Part shown: positions 18,924 through 28,593 of the stretch, piece by piece
Position numbering within the stretch: the first letter of the stretch is position 1
Layout: every line of letters begins with the position of its first letter
Origin: Paraburkholderia sp.
Lineage (GTDB): Bacteria > Pseudomonadota > Gammaproteobacteria > Burkholderiales > Burkholderiaceae
Reading direction: 5' to 3'
DNA length: 64,000 nt
Assembly (NCBI GenBank): GCA_004322045.1
Contig: SCRN01000022.1
Location: 1 to 64,000, forward strand
Notes under the pieces: generated by a model
Database searches by the model: none
Seen by the model: the letters and a program-made list of their open reading frames with translations, nothing else
What the model was told of the DNA's origin: nothing
Made by a program: the position numbers and the translations under genes

Positions 18924-21900
18924 TTAACCTATCGTCATCAAATTCGCATTGCCGCCCGCCGCCGCCGTATTCACGCTCACCGAGCGTTCCGTCAGCAACC
19001 GTTCGAGCGCGTAATCTTCATCGCCGTTTTCCAGCGCGTGGATCGACACGCCCTGCACCGAGACGATCGGGCCCGGACGCTGGGCCACTTCCTTCACGAG
19101 CGACAGCAATTCGTCGCTGTCGCCTTCGAACAGCACTGCATCGATCGGCGCGTCCGCATTCTTTTGCACCTCCGCGAACGGCTTGAGCTGCGCCGGCAAT
19201 GCGGCGACGAGCGCTTCGCCGGCCGCACCCGCGAACATCGCGCGGTTGCCCGTCGCGAGTACCGCAGCAAATTGCGCGCGCGCCCCGCTTGCCGTCGAAG
19301 GCACGCAGGATACCGTGCCGCGCGCGCCAAGCGTATAGGTATTGCGCTCGCCCGTCGGGCCCGGCAATACGGCCGTCGCCCCCGCCGGCATATTTGCGAG
19401 ATAGCCGTCGCAGCGTGCGGCGAGTGCGGGCTGGCGCTCGGCAATGAGCCAGTCGCGCAACGCCGTGAGCGCGGCGCGCGGGCTCAAGCGCTCCCCGTTG
19501 CGTTCCGTTTCCGCGGCGGCTGTCGCACCATCGGCCACGAGCGCGGCCGCGAGCGATCTCGGCAACCCTGCCGGACGCTTGGCCAACAAGCGTTGCAGAT
19601 AGAGCGCGCCGCCCGCCTTCGGCCCCGTGCCCGACAACCCTTCGCCGCCGAACGGCTGCACGCCGACGACCGCGCCGATCACGTTGCGGTTCACATAGAT
19701 GTTGCCCACGTGAGCACGCGAGATGACGTGCGCGATGGTTTCGTCGATGCGCGTATGGATACCCAGCGTGAGGCCATAGCCCGTCGCCTTGATCTGCTCG
19801 AGCAGTGCGTCGAGCGCGCTGCGGCGATAGCGGATCACATGCAGCACGGGGCCGAACACTTCACGCTTGAGCTCGTCGAGGCTGTCGAGCTCGATGAGCG
19901 TCGGCGGCACGAACGTGCCATGCGCGCACGCCTCGGGCAGCGGCAGTTGCGTGATCGCGCGCCCTTTCTCGCGCAGCACGGCCACATGCGCGTCGATCGT
20001 GCGCTTGGCTTCGACGTCGATGACAGGGCCGACGTCGGTCGAAAGGCGGTCGGGATTGCCGAGCGCGAGTTCGTACATCGCGCCCTTGAGCATCGTCAGC
20101 GTGCGATCGGCGACATCGTCCTGCAAGCACAGCACGCGCAGTGCCGAGCAGCGCTGGCCGGCCGAATCGAACGCCGATTGCATGACGTCGGCCACGACTT
20201 GCTCGGCGAGCGCCGACGAATCGACGATCATCGCGTTTTGGCCGCCCGTCTCCGCGATCAGCGGAATCGGTTTGCCGTCCGGATCGAGACGACCCGCGAG
20301 CGTCTTGTTGATGAGGCGCGCGACTTCGGTCGAACCGGTGAACATGACCGCACGTGTGCGGGCATCGGCGACGAGCGCGGCGCCCACGGTTTCGCCGTCG
20401 CCGGGCAGCAGTTGCACGGCGCCCGCGGGCACGCCGGCTTCGCGCAGCAGGCGAACGGCCTGCGCGGCAATCAGCGGCGTTTGCTCCGCAGGCTTGGCCA
20501 GTACCGTGTTGCCGGCTGCCAATGCGGCCGCCACCTGCCCCATGAAGATCGCGAGCGGGAAGTTCCACGGGCTGATACAGACCACGGGACCGAGCGGCCG
20601 GTGCGTATCGTTGGAAAACTCGTGGCGGATTTGCGCCGCGTAGTACCGCAAGAAATCCACTGCTTCGCGGATTTCTGCGATCGCGTTCGGCAGCGACTTG
20701 CCCGCTTCGCGCACGATCAGGCCCATCAACGTATGCATCTGCGCTTCGAGCAGATCCGCTGCACGCGCCAGGCAATCGGCGCGCGCATCGACGGGCGTCG
20801 CTTGCCAGATCGGAGCCGCGGCGACGGCGGCGGCGAGCGCCCCATGCACGTCCTCGCGCGTCGCCTCCACGACCGAGCCGACGACATCGCGGTGATCGGC
20901 CGGATTGCGCACCGCGCGCTCGACGCGGCCAACCGCGCTCGAAGCGGGCAACTCGCCCGACTCGAGCATCGGCGCGGCGCGCCACGGATGATGCGCACTC
21001 GCGAGCAACGCCGAGGACAGCGACGCCAACCGATGCTCGTTCGACAGATCGAGGCCCATCGAGTTGGGGCGCTCATCGCCGTAGAGATCGCGCGGCAGGG
21101 GAATCTTCGCGTGCGGCGCGCCGAGCGGCGCGATCCGCGAAGCTTCGTCGACGGGATCTTCGACGAGCGCGGACACCGGCACGGTTTCGTCGGCGATGCG
21201 GTTGACGAAGGAGGTATTGGCCCCGTTCTCGAGCAGCCGGCGCACGAGATAAGCCAGCAGCGTCTCATGGGTGCCGACCGGTGCGTAGATCCGGCACGGG
21301 CGGTTCAGCTTCTCGCGGCCCGTCACTTCTTCGTAGAGCGGCTCGCCCATCCCATGCAGGCACTGGAACTCGTACTGCCCCGGGTAGTAGTTCTGTCCGG
21401 CCAAATGATAGATGGCCGAGAGCGTGTAGGCGTTGTGCGTCGCGAATTGCGGGAATACGGCATCGGGTGCGCCGAGCAGTTTCCTCGCGCAGGCGAGGTA
21501 CGAGACGTCCGTATAAACCTTGCGCGTGTAGACGGGATAGCCCTCGAGCCCATCGAGTTGCGCGCGCTTGATCTCGCTGTCCCAGTACGCGCCCTTCACG
21601 AGGCGCACCATGATGCGGTGACGGCTGCGGCGCGCGAGGTCGATTACGTAATCGATCACGAACGGGCAGCGCTTTTGGTAGGCCTGAATGACGAACCCGA
21701 TACCGTTCCATCCCGCGAGTTCGGGATCGAAGCACAGGGCTTCGAGCAGATCGAGCGACAACTCGAGGCGGTCGGCTTCTTCGGCGTCGATGTTCAGGCC
21801 GATGTCATAGCGACGCGCGAGCGCGGCGAGCGAGCGCACGCGCGGCAGCAGCTCGCTCATCGTGCGTTCTTGCTGAGTGCGCGAGTAACGCGGGTGCAGC

Positions 21901-22886
21901 GCCGAGAGCTTGATCGAAATGCCGGGACCTTCGTAAATGCCCCGGCCGCCGGCGGCCTTGCCGATGGCATGAATGGCTTGCTCGTACGAGGCGTAGTAGC
22001 GCTGCGCGTCTTCTTCCGTCGTCGCGGCCTCGCCCAGCATGTCGTACGAGTAGCGGAACCCTCGCGCCTCGTACTTGCGGCTGTTCGCCAGCGCTTCGGA
22101 GATCGTCTCGCCGGTCACGAACTGCTCGCCCATCAAGCGCATCGCCATGTCGACGCCCTTGCGGATCAACGGTTCGCCGCCCTTGCCGATGAGCCGCGTC
22201 AGCGCCGAGGACAAGCCCGCTTCGCTGTTGGTCGTCACGAGCTTGCCCGTGATCATGAGGCCCCAGGTGGCCGCGTTGACGAACAACGACGGCGCATGTC
22301 CCATGTGCGATTTCCAATCGCCCTTGCTGATCTTGTCGCGAATCAGCGCGTCGCGCGTGGCGCGATCGGGAATGCGCAGCAGCGCCTCGGCCAGACACAT
22401 CAGCGCGACGCCTTCCTGGCTCGACAGCGAGAACTCGTGGATGAGGCCTTCGACGCCGCCGCCCGTGCGCTTGGCGCGCAACGTTTCGACGAGCTTGGTC
22501 GCCATCTTGCCGACATCGGCCGCCAACGACTCGGGCAAGCGCGCCTCGCCGATCAGGAACGGCACGCACTCGGGCTCTGGCCGGCGGTACGCGGCCGTGA
22601 TCGCCGCGCGCAGTACCGATTGCGGCTGCACGTTTTGCGCGAAATCGAGAAACGGGTGCGGTGCGCCATCCTCCTCATGCTCGGGCGTCGACCCGTCGCC
22701 GAAGTCCGCGCTGATGGATGCGCCGGAAAGCTCCGGCGGCAGTTGGCCGTGTTCGATCTTCTCGAGATAGGCGAAGATCGCCTGCTTGATGAGCCAATGC
22801 GGCGTGCGTTCGAGCCGGGAGGCGGCTTCTTTGAGACGGGAGCGGAGGAGGTCGTCGACTTTGACGCCTAAGGTAGTGCTGGCCAT
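18924..22886 (-). CDS. putA: Trifunctional proline utilisation protein PutA
   Basis: PutA oxidises proline to glutamate in two steps (proline dehydrogenase, then P5C dehydrogenase) and, in this long form, also represses its own gene. The 1320-residue length equals the E. coli trifunctional type. Visible parts are an N-terminal ribbon-helix-helix (TTLGVKVDDLLRSRLKEAAS, 2-45), a proline dehydrogenase barrel ending near RLVKGAYWDSEIKRAQ, an aldehyde dehydrogenase domain with ISPWNFPLAIFMGQ, the catalytic Cys in SAGQRCSALR and AETGGQNAMIVDSS, and a C-terminal domain. The ATG at 22886 has AAGGAA upstream and begins the DNA-binding domain. No putP is adjacent. A hairpin containing PutA-type operator sequences lies 73 bp upstream. 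Confidence 0.97.
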   Translation of the reverse strand: MASTTLGVKVDDLLRSRLKEAASRLERTPHWLIKQAIFAYLEKIEHGQLPPELSGASISADFGDGSTPEHEEDGAPHPFLDFAQNVQPQSVLRAAITAAYRRPEPECVPFLIGEARLPESLAADVGKMATKLVETLRAKRTGGGVEGLIHEFSLSSQEGVALMCLAEALLRIPDRATRDALIRDKISKGDWKSHMGHAPSLFVNAATWGLMITGKLVTTNSEAGLSSALTRLIGKGGEPLIRKGVDMAMRLMGEQFVTGETISEALANSRKYEARGFRYSYDMLGEAATTEEDAQRYYASYEQAIHAIGKAAGGRGIYEGPGISIKLSALHPRYSRTQQERTMSELLPRVRSLAALARRYDIGLNIDAEEADRLELSLDLLEALCFDPELAGWNGIGFVIQAYQKRCPFVIDYVIDLARRSRHRIMVRLVKGAYWDSEIKRAQLDGLEGYPVYTRKVYTDVSYLACARKLLGAPDAVFPQFATHNAYTLSAIYHLAGQNYYPGQYEFQCLHGMGEPLYEEVTGREKLNRPCRIYAPVGTHETLLAYLVRRLLENGANTSFVNRIADETVPVSALVEDPVDEASRIAPLGAPHAKIPLPRDLYGDERPNSMGLDLSNEHRLASLSSALLASAHHPWRAAPMLESGELPASSAVGRVERAVRNPADHRDVVGSVVEATREDVHGALAAAVAAAPIWQATPVDARADCLARAADLLEAQMHTLMGLIVREAGKSLPNAIAEIREAVDFLRYYAAQIRHEFSNDTHRPLGPVVCISPWNFPLAIFMGQVAAALAAGNTVLAKPAEQTPLIAAQAVRLLREAGVPAGAVQLLPGDGETVGAALVADARTRAVMFTGSTEVARLINKTLAGRLDPDGKPIPLIAETGGQNAMIVDSSALAEQVVADVMQSAFDSAGQRCSALRVLCLQDDVADRTLTMLKGAMYELALGNPDRLSTDVGPVIDVEAKRTIDAHVAVLREKGRAITQLPLPEACAHGTFVPPTLIELDSLDELKREVFGPVLHVIRYRRSALDALLEQIKATGYGLTLGIHTRIDETIAHVISRAHVGNIYVNRNVIGAVVGVQPFGGEGLSGTGPKAGGALYLQRLLAKRPAGLPRSLAAALVADGATAAAETERNGERLSPRAALTALRDWLIAERQPALAARCDGYLANMPAGATAVLPGPTGERNTYTLGARGTVSCVPSTASGARAQFAAVLATGNRAMFAGAAGEALVAALPAQLKPFAEVQKNADAPIDAVLFEGDSDELLSLVKEVAQRPGPIVSVQGVSIHALENGDEDYALERLLTERSVSVNTAAAGGNANLMTIG

Positions 22887-22958
22887 GGTTCCTTCGGTCG
22901 CCGGCGGCGCCGGCCGATATGTGCAAAGTTCGCCGAATCGTACGCCTCCCAATAAAAA

Positions 22959-22989
22959 GGTGCAACCAAAACGCAAGACTGGTTGCACC
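22959..22989 (-). promoter_or_regulatory. putA upstream hairpin: candidate attenuator and PutA operator
   Basis: GGTGCAACC at 22959-22967 and GGTTGCACC at 22981-22989 form a perfect 9-bp inverted repeat with a 13-base spacer. On the minus strand the stem is followed directly by TTTTT, as in an intrinsic terminator, 73 bp before the putA start codon. Each arm also contains GTTGCA, the core reported for E. coli PutA operators. It could serve as operator, attenuator or both. Confidence 0.6.
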
Positions 22990-23172
22990 CCAAGGAAACC
23001 CTTTACTGGCAAGGGTTGCCACGAAATCCAAGCGCACCGGGCCTACGCGGTTGCGCTCGGTATTTTCCCTTACCTGAAATCGGTCCCACCGCCCTACGGG
23101 AGAGCGCTTGAATGCCGTTAACGCAGGAAAGCGCCCCAACGCACGATGAGCGAGGGGAAAGGAGAGGTAAAA

Positions 23173-23352
23173 ATGGAAAAGTGGCTCGTATTTAGTGCGG
23201 TTTGGATCGTGGCGGTGGTATGCCTGGCGCTGTTCGTGCGCGGCGCATCGCCGGCGCGTGAACGCGCTTTGGCGCTCGCCCGCGTGCGCCAGGCTCGACA
23301 GCGGGCCGAAGCGGCGGCAAACGACGCGCGCATGTCCGAACAACGCGGCTGA
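23173..23352 (+). CDS. Small single-pass membrane protein (59 aa)
   Basis: The protein begins MEKWLVFSAVWIVAVVCLAL, a single hydrophobic segment at about 4-22, followed by a strongly basic, Ala/Arg-rich cytoplasmic tail (RERALALARVRQARQRAEAA) that is likely helical. I chose the ATG at 23173 because GGAGAGG lies eight bases upstream. It is divergent from putA. The family is not known to me. A short anchor with a charged helix is seen in many small stress or scaffold proteins, but no role can be assigned. Confidence 0.6.
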   Translation: MEKWLVFSAVWIVAVVCLALFVRGASPARERALALARVRQARQRAEAAANDARMSEQRG

Positions 23353-23710
23353 GAGGCCGGCAAGAGGCCCATCATGATCTGTTCCCACGAAAGCCGGTCT
23401 TGCGCGCGCCATGCGCCGCAGACACGGCGTCAACGCTCCCCGGTCGCCGCTTGCGCGCGGCCGCTCACTTCGCCCACGCCCAGCTACACGAATCGCGTCC
23501 GCACGCACGCGCGTGCTGCGCGCAGCCGCCTGCGACACTACTGAACTGAACCGCGGCGCTTGCCGATAGGCGTATAGCGCACGCCGCGCCGCCGCGCGGG
23601 CGGCCGCTCCTGCGGCCGGTGCACGCGGCGTATCCTTGGCTTGTCGGCTTGTCCGCTTGTTGGGCTTATCCGCGTCAGAAGCCTGCTTTTGCCCCAACGT
23701 ACCCGGTGCC
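23353..23710. other. Intergenic, no supported gene
   Basis: This 358-bp spacer lies between the small membrane protein and the 3' end of priA. It is GC-rich with a short tandem array of GGCTTGTC-like units at about 23637-23668. No open frame has recognisable protein features and no clear terminator was seen. Confidence 0.4.
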
Positions 23711-25990
23711 TCAAATATCGAGCGGGTCCACCTCGACGCTCCAGCGTATAACGCCTTTCAAGGTGCGCAACGGCGCTTGCCATGCACGCAGCGTCGCGAG
23801 CAGCGACGCGCGCGATGCGCTCTCGAGCAATAGCTGAGCGCGATGAACGTTAGCCACCTTGACGATCGTCATCGGCACCGCATCGTAGACGGTCACCCGC
23901 TCCGCGGACGGGATCTCGGCTAGCGCCGTGCAAGCGTGGCCCAGAAACGCCAGCGCCGCCTCGAGCGTTTTGGCTTCGGCGCGCAGCAGCGCCTGATAGA
24001 CGAACGGCGGCAGTTGCGCATCGCGGCGTTCGGCGAGTGTCGCATTGGCGAAGCCGACATAATCGTGGCGCGCGAGCGCGTGATAGAGCGCGTGCCGCGG
24101 ATAGCGCGTCTGCACCAGCACTTCTCCTGGCAGACCCGCCCGGCCGGCGCGCCCGCTCACCTGCATCAGTTGCGCGAACAGCCGCTCGCCTGCACGAAAG
24201 TCGTGCGAAAACAGCGCTGCATCGGCGTTCAACACGCCCACGAGCGACACACGCCGAAAGTCATGGCCCTTGGCGATCATTTGCGTGCCGACCAGGATGT
24301 CGACTTCCCCGGCGTGCACATTGGAAAAGAGCGTCTGAGCGCTGCCTTTGCGGCGCGTGCTGTCGGCATCGATGCGCAGCACCCGCGCGCCGGGCACGAT
24401 CTGGGCGAGCGTCTCTTCGACGCGTTGCGTGCCTCGGCCGAGCGGCGCGATATCGACGTTGCCGCACTCGGGGCAGGCGCGCGGCACGCGGGCCTCCCAG
24501 CCGCAGTGATGGCATCGAAGCGTGTGCTCGCTCTTGTGCAACACGACGTAGGCGCTACAGCGCGGGCAGCCGGCCACCCACCCGCACGCGTCGCACGCGA
24601 TCACCGGCGCATAGCCGCGGCGGTTCAGAAAAACGAGGCTTTGTTCGCCGCGTTCGAGGCGCGCCTTCAAGGCCGCCGCCAGAGGCCCGGAGATGCCGTC
24701 GACGCTGCCGCGCCCCCGCCGGCGCTCTTCCTCCAAATCGATCATTCTGACCGCGGGCAGCGCCGCGTCGGCCACGGCGCGTCGTGCGAGCGAGAGCCGG
24801 CGATAGCGGCCCTGCTCGGCCTGCCACCAGCTTTCGAGCGAGGGTGTGGCGGAACCGAGCACAACCGCCACGCCCCGTTGCTTGGCCCGCCAAATTGCCA
24901 GATCCCGCGCCGAATAGCGCAATCCCTCTTGCTGCTTGTACGCGGGCTCGTGTTCTTCGTCGACGACGATCAGCGCCAGCTCCGGCATCGAGGCCAGCAC
25001 GGCCAGCCGTGTGCCGAGGACGACGCGCGCCCGGCCCGTGTGCGCGGCGAGCCAGCTGCGCACGCGCTCGCCGTCCGCCATTGCGCTATGCAAGGTGACG
25101 ATGGCGTCGTCACCCAGTTGCGAGGCGAAGCGCACACGAAACGCCGCTTCGAACTGAGGCGTCAGGTTGATCTCAGGCACGAGGACGAGCGCTTGCGCAT
25201 CGGGTCGCGCCGCGAACATAGCTTCGATCGCGCGCAGATACACCTCGGTTTTGCCGCTACCGGTGACGCCATGCAGCAGAAAAGGAGAAAAGCCTTGCGC
25301 CGCCGCGATCGCCTCGACCGCCTGCGCTTGTTCCTCGGTCAGAGCGGGACGCATGATGTCCTCACCGGGCTCGCCCGATGCGCCGGCACCCTCGGTTTCG
25401 CCGGTGCGGTTCGCCGCGGCGGCGTCGACGTCGGCGTCAGCTTCGACGCCGACCCATCCCTCGGCCTGCCATGCTTGCAAGGTGGCACCCGCCTTCGGGT
25501 GCAGGGCACGCGCCTCGGACAGGTCGAGCGAGCGGGCGCCGGCGAGCGCCTCGGCGAGCCGGCGCAATGCGGCCGCTCGCACCGGAAGCGCGCCCGGCAG
25601 AGCGGCCCGCCCGGCCTCGGTCAGCCGAAAGCGGGGGGCGGCGGCAAACAGCCGCGGCCACTTCTCGGCATCGCGCAACGCCTGCGGCAGGGCAGGCAGC
25701 GCGACCTCGCCAAGGGAGCGCTGGTAATAGTCGGCGGCGAATGCGACTAGCGCAAGCCACTCGGCCGCTAGCGGCGCGCACCCGTCGCACGCGGCCTGCA
25801 CGTCTCGCAGGCGCTCGAGCGGCACTTCGGTGCGATCGCTCACCTCGACGACGAGCCCCACAATGTTGCGCTTGCCGAACGGAACGGCGACGAGCGTGCC
25901 CGGCCCGGGCGCGGGCGACTGAGCGCAGCGATAGTCGAAGAGGGTCGGCAACGGATGGTCGAGCGCGACGCGAACGAACACCTCGCTCAT
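23711..25990 (-). CDS. priA: Primosomal replication restart helicase PriA
   Basis: PriA recognises stalled forks and reloads the replisome. The 759-residue protein has an N-terminal 3' DNA-binding domain (MSEVFVRVALDHPLPTLFDY), Walker A GVTGSGKTE, a DEEH box (VVDEEHEPAYKQQEG), and a zinc-binding insert with Cys pairs (CDACGWVAGCPRC, CHHCGWEARVPRACPECG). Helicase motifs V and VI follow (GTQMIAKGHDF, QVSGRAGR). I chose the ATG at 25990 as the family start; ten more codons are open upstream. It is followed by hemE's upstream region in the other direction of the window. Confidence 0.97.
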   Translation of the reverse strand: MSEVFVRVALDHPLPTLFDYRCAQSPAPGPGTLVAVPFGKRNIVGLVVEVSDRTEVPLERLRDVQAACDGCAPLAAEWLALVAFAADYYQRSLGEVALPALPQALRDAEKWPRLFAAAPRFRLTEAGRAALPGALPVRAAALRRLAEALAGARSLDLSEARALHPKAGATLQAWQAEGWVGVEADADVDAAAANRTGETEGAGASGEPGEDIMRPALTEEQAQAVEAIAAAQGFSPFLLHGVTGSGKTEVYLRAIEAMFAARPDAQALVLVPEINLTPQFEAAFRVRFASQLGDDAIVTLHSAMADGERVRSWLAAHTGRARVVLGTRLAVLASMPELALIVVDEEHEPAYKQQEGLRYSARDLAIWRAKQRGVAVVLGSATPSLESWWQAEQGRYRRLSLARRAVADAALPAVRMIDLEEERRRGRGSVDGISGPLAAALKARLERGEQSLVFLNRRGYAPVIACDACGWVAGCPRCSAYVVLHKSEHTLRCHHCGWEARVPRACPECGNVDIAPLGRGTQRVEETLAQIVPGARVLRIDADSTRRKGSAQTLFSNVHAGEVDILVGTQMIAKGHDFRRVSLVGVLNADAALFSHDFRAGERLFAQLMQVSGRAGRAGLPGEVLVQTRYPRHALYHALARHDYVGFANATLAERRDAQLPPFVYQALLRAEAKTLEAALAFLGHACTALAEIPSAERVTVYDAVPMTIVKVANVHRAQLLLESASRASLLATLRAWQAPLRTLKGVIRWSVEVDPLDI

Positions 25991-26442
25991 CCGCCCCGGC
26001 TCCAGAGCGCTTCGCCGCATGAGGCGCTTCGTCCCCGATACATCGAGACTCGACTGAACGGCACGAACTTAAAGTAAAACATGAGATTCGCCGCTAACCT
26101 ATGGATCTCGCTGGACTTTACCGACTGCCCCGCATCGCTTGTGGATAACTTTGTTGAAAAGTGCCGCCACCGAGCCGAAACAGGGCCGCCGCGCTGACGT
26201 TCTGTGGGCAACCGCACATTGGGCCGGCCGCTCGCAAAGCCTTGTTGAACAAGGCCTGAGCCGATGCGGTACATCGTTTGCGTGCCACCGTCAACCTTTG
26301 TTCGCTCTACCGCGCCGCAACGAGAAGAATGTGTATAAGTCAAGACTTGACAAGCGCGAGACGGCCCGGCGATGCCATTTTTCAGCGTGTCCGCTCCCTA
26401 GAGCGAGAGCCCAGCTGTGTGCGGCGCAACATAACCGATCGG
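25991..26442. other. priA-hemE spacer with DnaA-box cluster
   Basis: The 452-bp spacer between the hemE stop and the priA start is less GC-rich than its surroundings. It contains three DnaA-box-like sequences in one orientation (see 26140-26338) and probably the priA promoter. No gene is supported. Confidence 0.5.
26140..26338 (-). promoter_or_regulatory. Cluster of DnaA boxes
   Basis: TGTGGATAA at 26140-26148 is a perfect DnaA box on the minus strand. TGTGTATAA at 26330-26338 fits the relaxed consensus, and TGTGGGCAA at 26203-26211 is a weaker match. All share one orientation. The cluster could be part of an origin, a DnaA titration site or a DnaA-controlled promoter for priA. Confidence 0.45.
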
Positions 26443-27540
26443 TCAGCCGCCGCTTGCCTGCGCGCGCATCGCCCGGCTGTATTGGTGGACCTCATCGACG
26501 AGTTCCGCAACGTTCTCGGGCGGAGCGAACTGAGAAATCCCGTGCCCGAGATTGAAGACGTGGCCCGGATGATTGCCGTAGCTGTCGAGCACTGCCCGCG
26601 CTTGCTCGCGAACGGCCGTCGGGGGCGCGAACAGCGCCGCGGGATCGAGATTGCCTTGCAGGGCGACGCGCGAGCCGACTCGCTCGCGGGCGGCCCCCAG
26701 ATTGACCGTCCAATCGAGCCCGACGGCGTCGACGCCGCACGCCGCGATATCGTCGAGCCAAAGGCCCCCGCCCTTCGTGAACGTGACGACCGGCACGCGG
26801 TTCCCCTCGTGCTCGCGCACGAGCCGTCGCACCACGGCCTCGATGTATTGAAGCGAAAAGCGCTGAAAGATGCCGTCCGCGAGCGCCCCACCCCATGTGT
26901 CGAAGATCATCACGGCTTGCGCGCCTGCGCGGATCTGCGCATTGAGGTACGCGGCGACCGCCTCGGCGTTGATGTGCAAGATCCGGTGCATCAAATCGGG
27001 GCGCGCGTACAGCATCGACTTCACCGTGCGGAAATCGTCGGAGCCGCCGCCCTCGACCATGTAGCAGGCAAGCGTCCACGGACTGCCCGAAAAGCCGATG
27101 AGCGGGACCCTCTGGCGGCCTTGCCCGTCCGTAAGTGCGCGGCGAATCGAGCGCACGGCGTCGGTCACATAGCCGAGCGTGGCGTCGATGTCGGGCACGC
27201 GCAGCCGCGCGACATCCTCTTCCGTGCGAACCGGATGCGCGAAGCGCGGGCCCTCGCCGGCCGCGAACGACAACCCCAAGCCCATTGCATCGGGGACGGT
27301 GAGGATATCGGAGAACAGAATCGCGGCGTCGAGCGCGAAGCGCTCGAGCGGCTGCAGCGTGACTTCCGTCGCGAAATCGGGGTTCTTGGCCAACCCGAGG
27401 AAGCTGCCTGCGCGCGCACGGGTGGCGTTGTACTCGGGCAGATACCGGCCCGCCTGCCGCATGAGCCAAATCGGCGTGTAATCGGTGGGCTGGCGCAGCA
27501 GCGCGCGAAGGAACGTATCGTTGAGCAAGGTCGAGGGCAC
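26443..27540 (-). CDS. hemE: Uroporphyrinogen decarboxylase
   Basis: HemE removes the four acetate carboxyl groups of uroporphyrinogen III to give coproporphyrinogen III in haem synthesis; it is cytosolic. The 365-residue protein shows [15 protein letters not shown] near the N-terminus, the [12 protein letters not shown] segment with the catalytic Asp, [20 protein letters not shown] and the C-terminal NLGHGI. The GTG at 27540 gives [20 protein letters not shown], equal in length to other Burkholderia HemE starts; a TTG at 27555 is in frame. It lies next to priA, with a 452-bp spacer. Confidence 0.95.
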   Translation of the reverse strand: MPSTLLNDTFLRALLRQPTDYTPIWLMRQAGRYLPEYNATRARAGSFLGLAKNPDFATEVTLQPLERFALDAAILFSDILTVPDAMGLGLSFAAGEGPRFAHPVRTEEDVARLRVPDIDATLGYVTDAVRSIRRALTDGQGRQRVPLIGFSGSPWTLACYMVEGGGSDDFRTVKSMLYARPDLMHRILHINAEAVAAYLNAQIRAGAQAVMIFDTWGGALADGIFQRFSLQYIEAVVRRLVREHEGNRVPVVTFTKGGGLWLDDIAACGVDAVGLDWTVNLGAARERVGSRVALQGNLDPAALFAPPTAVREQARAVLDSYGNHPGHVFNLGHGISQFAPPENVAELVDEVHQYSRAMRAQASGG

Positions 27541-27719
27541 GGGAGGAAAGCGCAAGGCGAAGCGGAGAAGACGGCCATTTTACCGGAGCGGCGATCTCGT
27601 TCGGGCCGGAATCGGCTTTCGCGACACGAGGCTCGCCTGCGGCATTTTGGTACGGCTATGATCGATCGCTGCGTCCACGCCATAGCGGCCTCGCTGCCAA
27701 AACCCAAGGAGACCTTCGA

Positions 27720-28541
27720 ATGACCCTGAAAGACCTGCTTCGCCTTTCGATCGGCGCGCTCGCGCTGACGGCATCGTGCACGGGTGCGGCGTTCGCGCAA
27801 GCAAGCGGCGCGGCGCCAACGGCGAGCCCCGCCGCAGCCGGCTCGCGCTTGGACACCGTGATCGCTCGCGGCGCGTTGCGCGTCTGTACGACGGGCGATT
27901 ACAAGCCGTATTCGTTTGTGAAGACGGACGGCACGTTCGAAGGCATCGACATCGACATGGCGGAATCGTTGGCGAAGTCGCTCGGCGTCAAAGCGGAGTT
28001 CGTCAAAACGACCTGGTCGAACCTCATGAACGACTTCCTCGCCAAATGCGACATTGCCGTCGGGGGCGTATCGACCACGCTCGAGCGGCAAAAGCACGTG
28101 TTCTTCACGCAGCCCTACATGGTGGACGGCAAAGCACCGATCACCCGCTGCGCCGACGCCGAGAAGTACCAGACGCTGGCGCAAATCGATCAACCGGGCA
28201 CGCGCGTCATCGTCAATCCGGGCGGCACCAACGAGCGCTTCGCCAAGCAATATTTGTCACATGCGAAGCTGACGGTCTATCCCGACAATGTCACGATCTT
28301 CAAGCAGATCCTGGAAGGCAAAGCGGATGTGATGGTGACCGACGCATCGGAAACCTTGCTGCAACAAAAGCTCAATCCCGGCCTGTGCTCGGTTCATCCC
28401 GATAAACCGTTCCAGTACGGCGAAAAGGCCTACATGGTGCCGCAGGGCGATGTGACGTATCAGCAATACGTCGATCAATGGCTGCACCTGGCGCGTGAAA
28501 CGGGGCAGTTCGAGTCGATTAGGGACAAGTGGCTAAAGTAA
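27720..28541 (+). CDS. Periplasmic cyclohexadienyl dehydratase-like protein (PheC type)
   Basis: This 273-residue protein has a Sec signal peptide (about 1-26, ending AFAQA) and a family 3 solute-binding fold (RLDTVIARGALRVCTTGDYK, then KPYSFVKTDGTFEGIDIDMA). Its blocks IVNPGGTNERFAKQYL, VYPDNVTIFKQILEGKADVM and CSVHPDKPFQYGEKAYMVP closely follow Pseudomonas PheC. PheC is a binding-protein-derived enzyme that converts prephenate or arogenate to phenylpyruvate or phenylalanine in the periplasm. The GTNE glutamate of the PheC enzymes is kept. It stands alone, without transporter genes, which favours an enzyme over a transport component. Catalysis itself is inferred from the family. Confidence 0.82.
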   Translation: MTLKDLLRLSIGALALTASCTGAAFAQASGAAPTASPAAAGSRLDTVIARGALRVCTTGDYKPYSFVKTDGTFEGIDIDMAESLAKSLGVKAEFVKTTWSNLMNDFLAKCDIAVGGVSTTLERQKHVFFTQPYMVDGKAPITRCADAEKYQTLAQIDQPGTRVIVNPGGTNERFAKQYLSHAKLTVYPDNVTIFKQILEGKADVMVTDASETLLQQKLNPGLCSVHPDKPFQYGEKAYMVPQGDVTYQQYVDQWLHLARETGQFESIRDKWLK

Positions 28542-28593
28542 GCCGCCGCTGGCAGTCGGGCACGGGTGGCGCATCACGCCCCTGCCTCTAGTC

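Noticed and set aside
18897-22871. A 1324-codon open frame on the strand opposite putA
   Set aside because: It is an antisense shadow of the high-GC putA gene; its composition is Arg/His-rich with no domain, and PutA itself is unmistakable.
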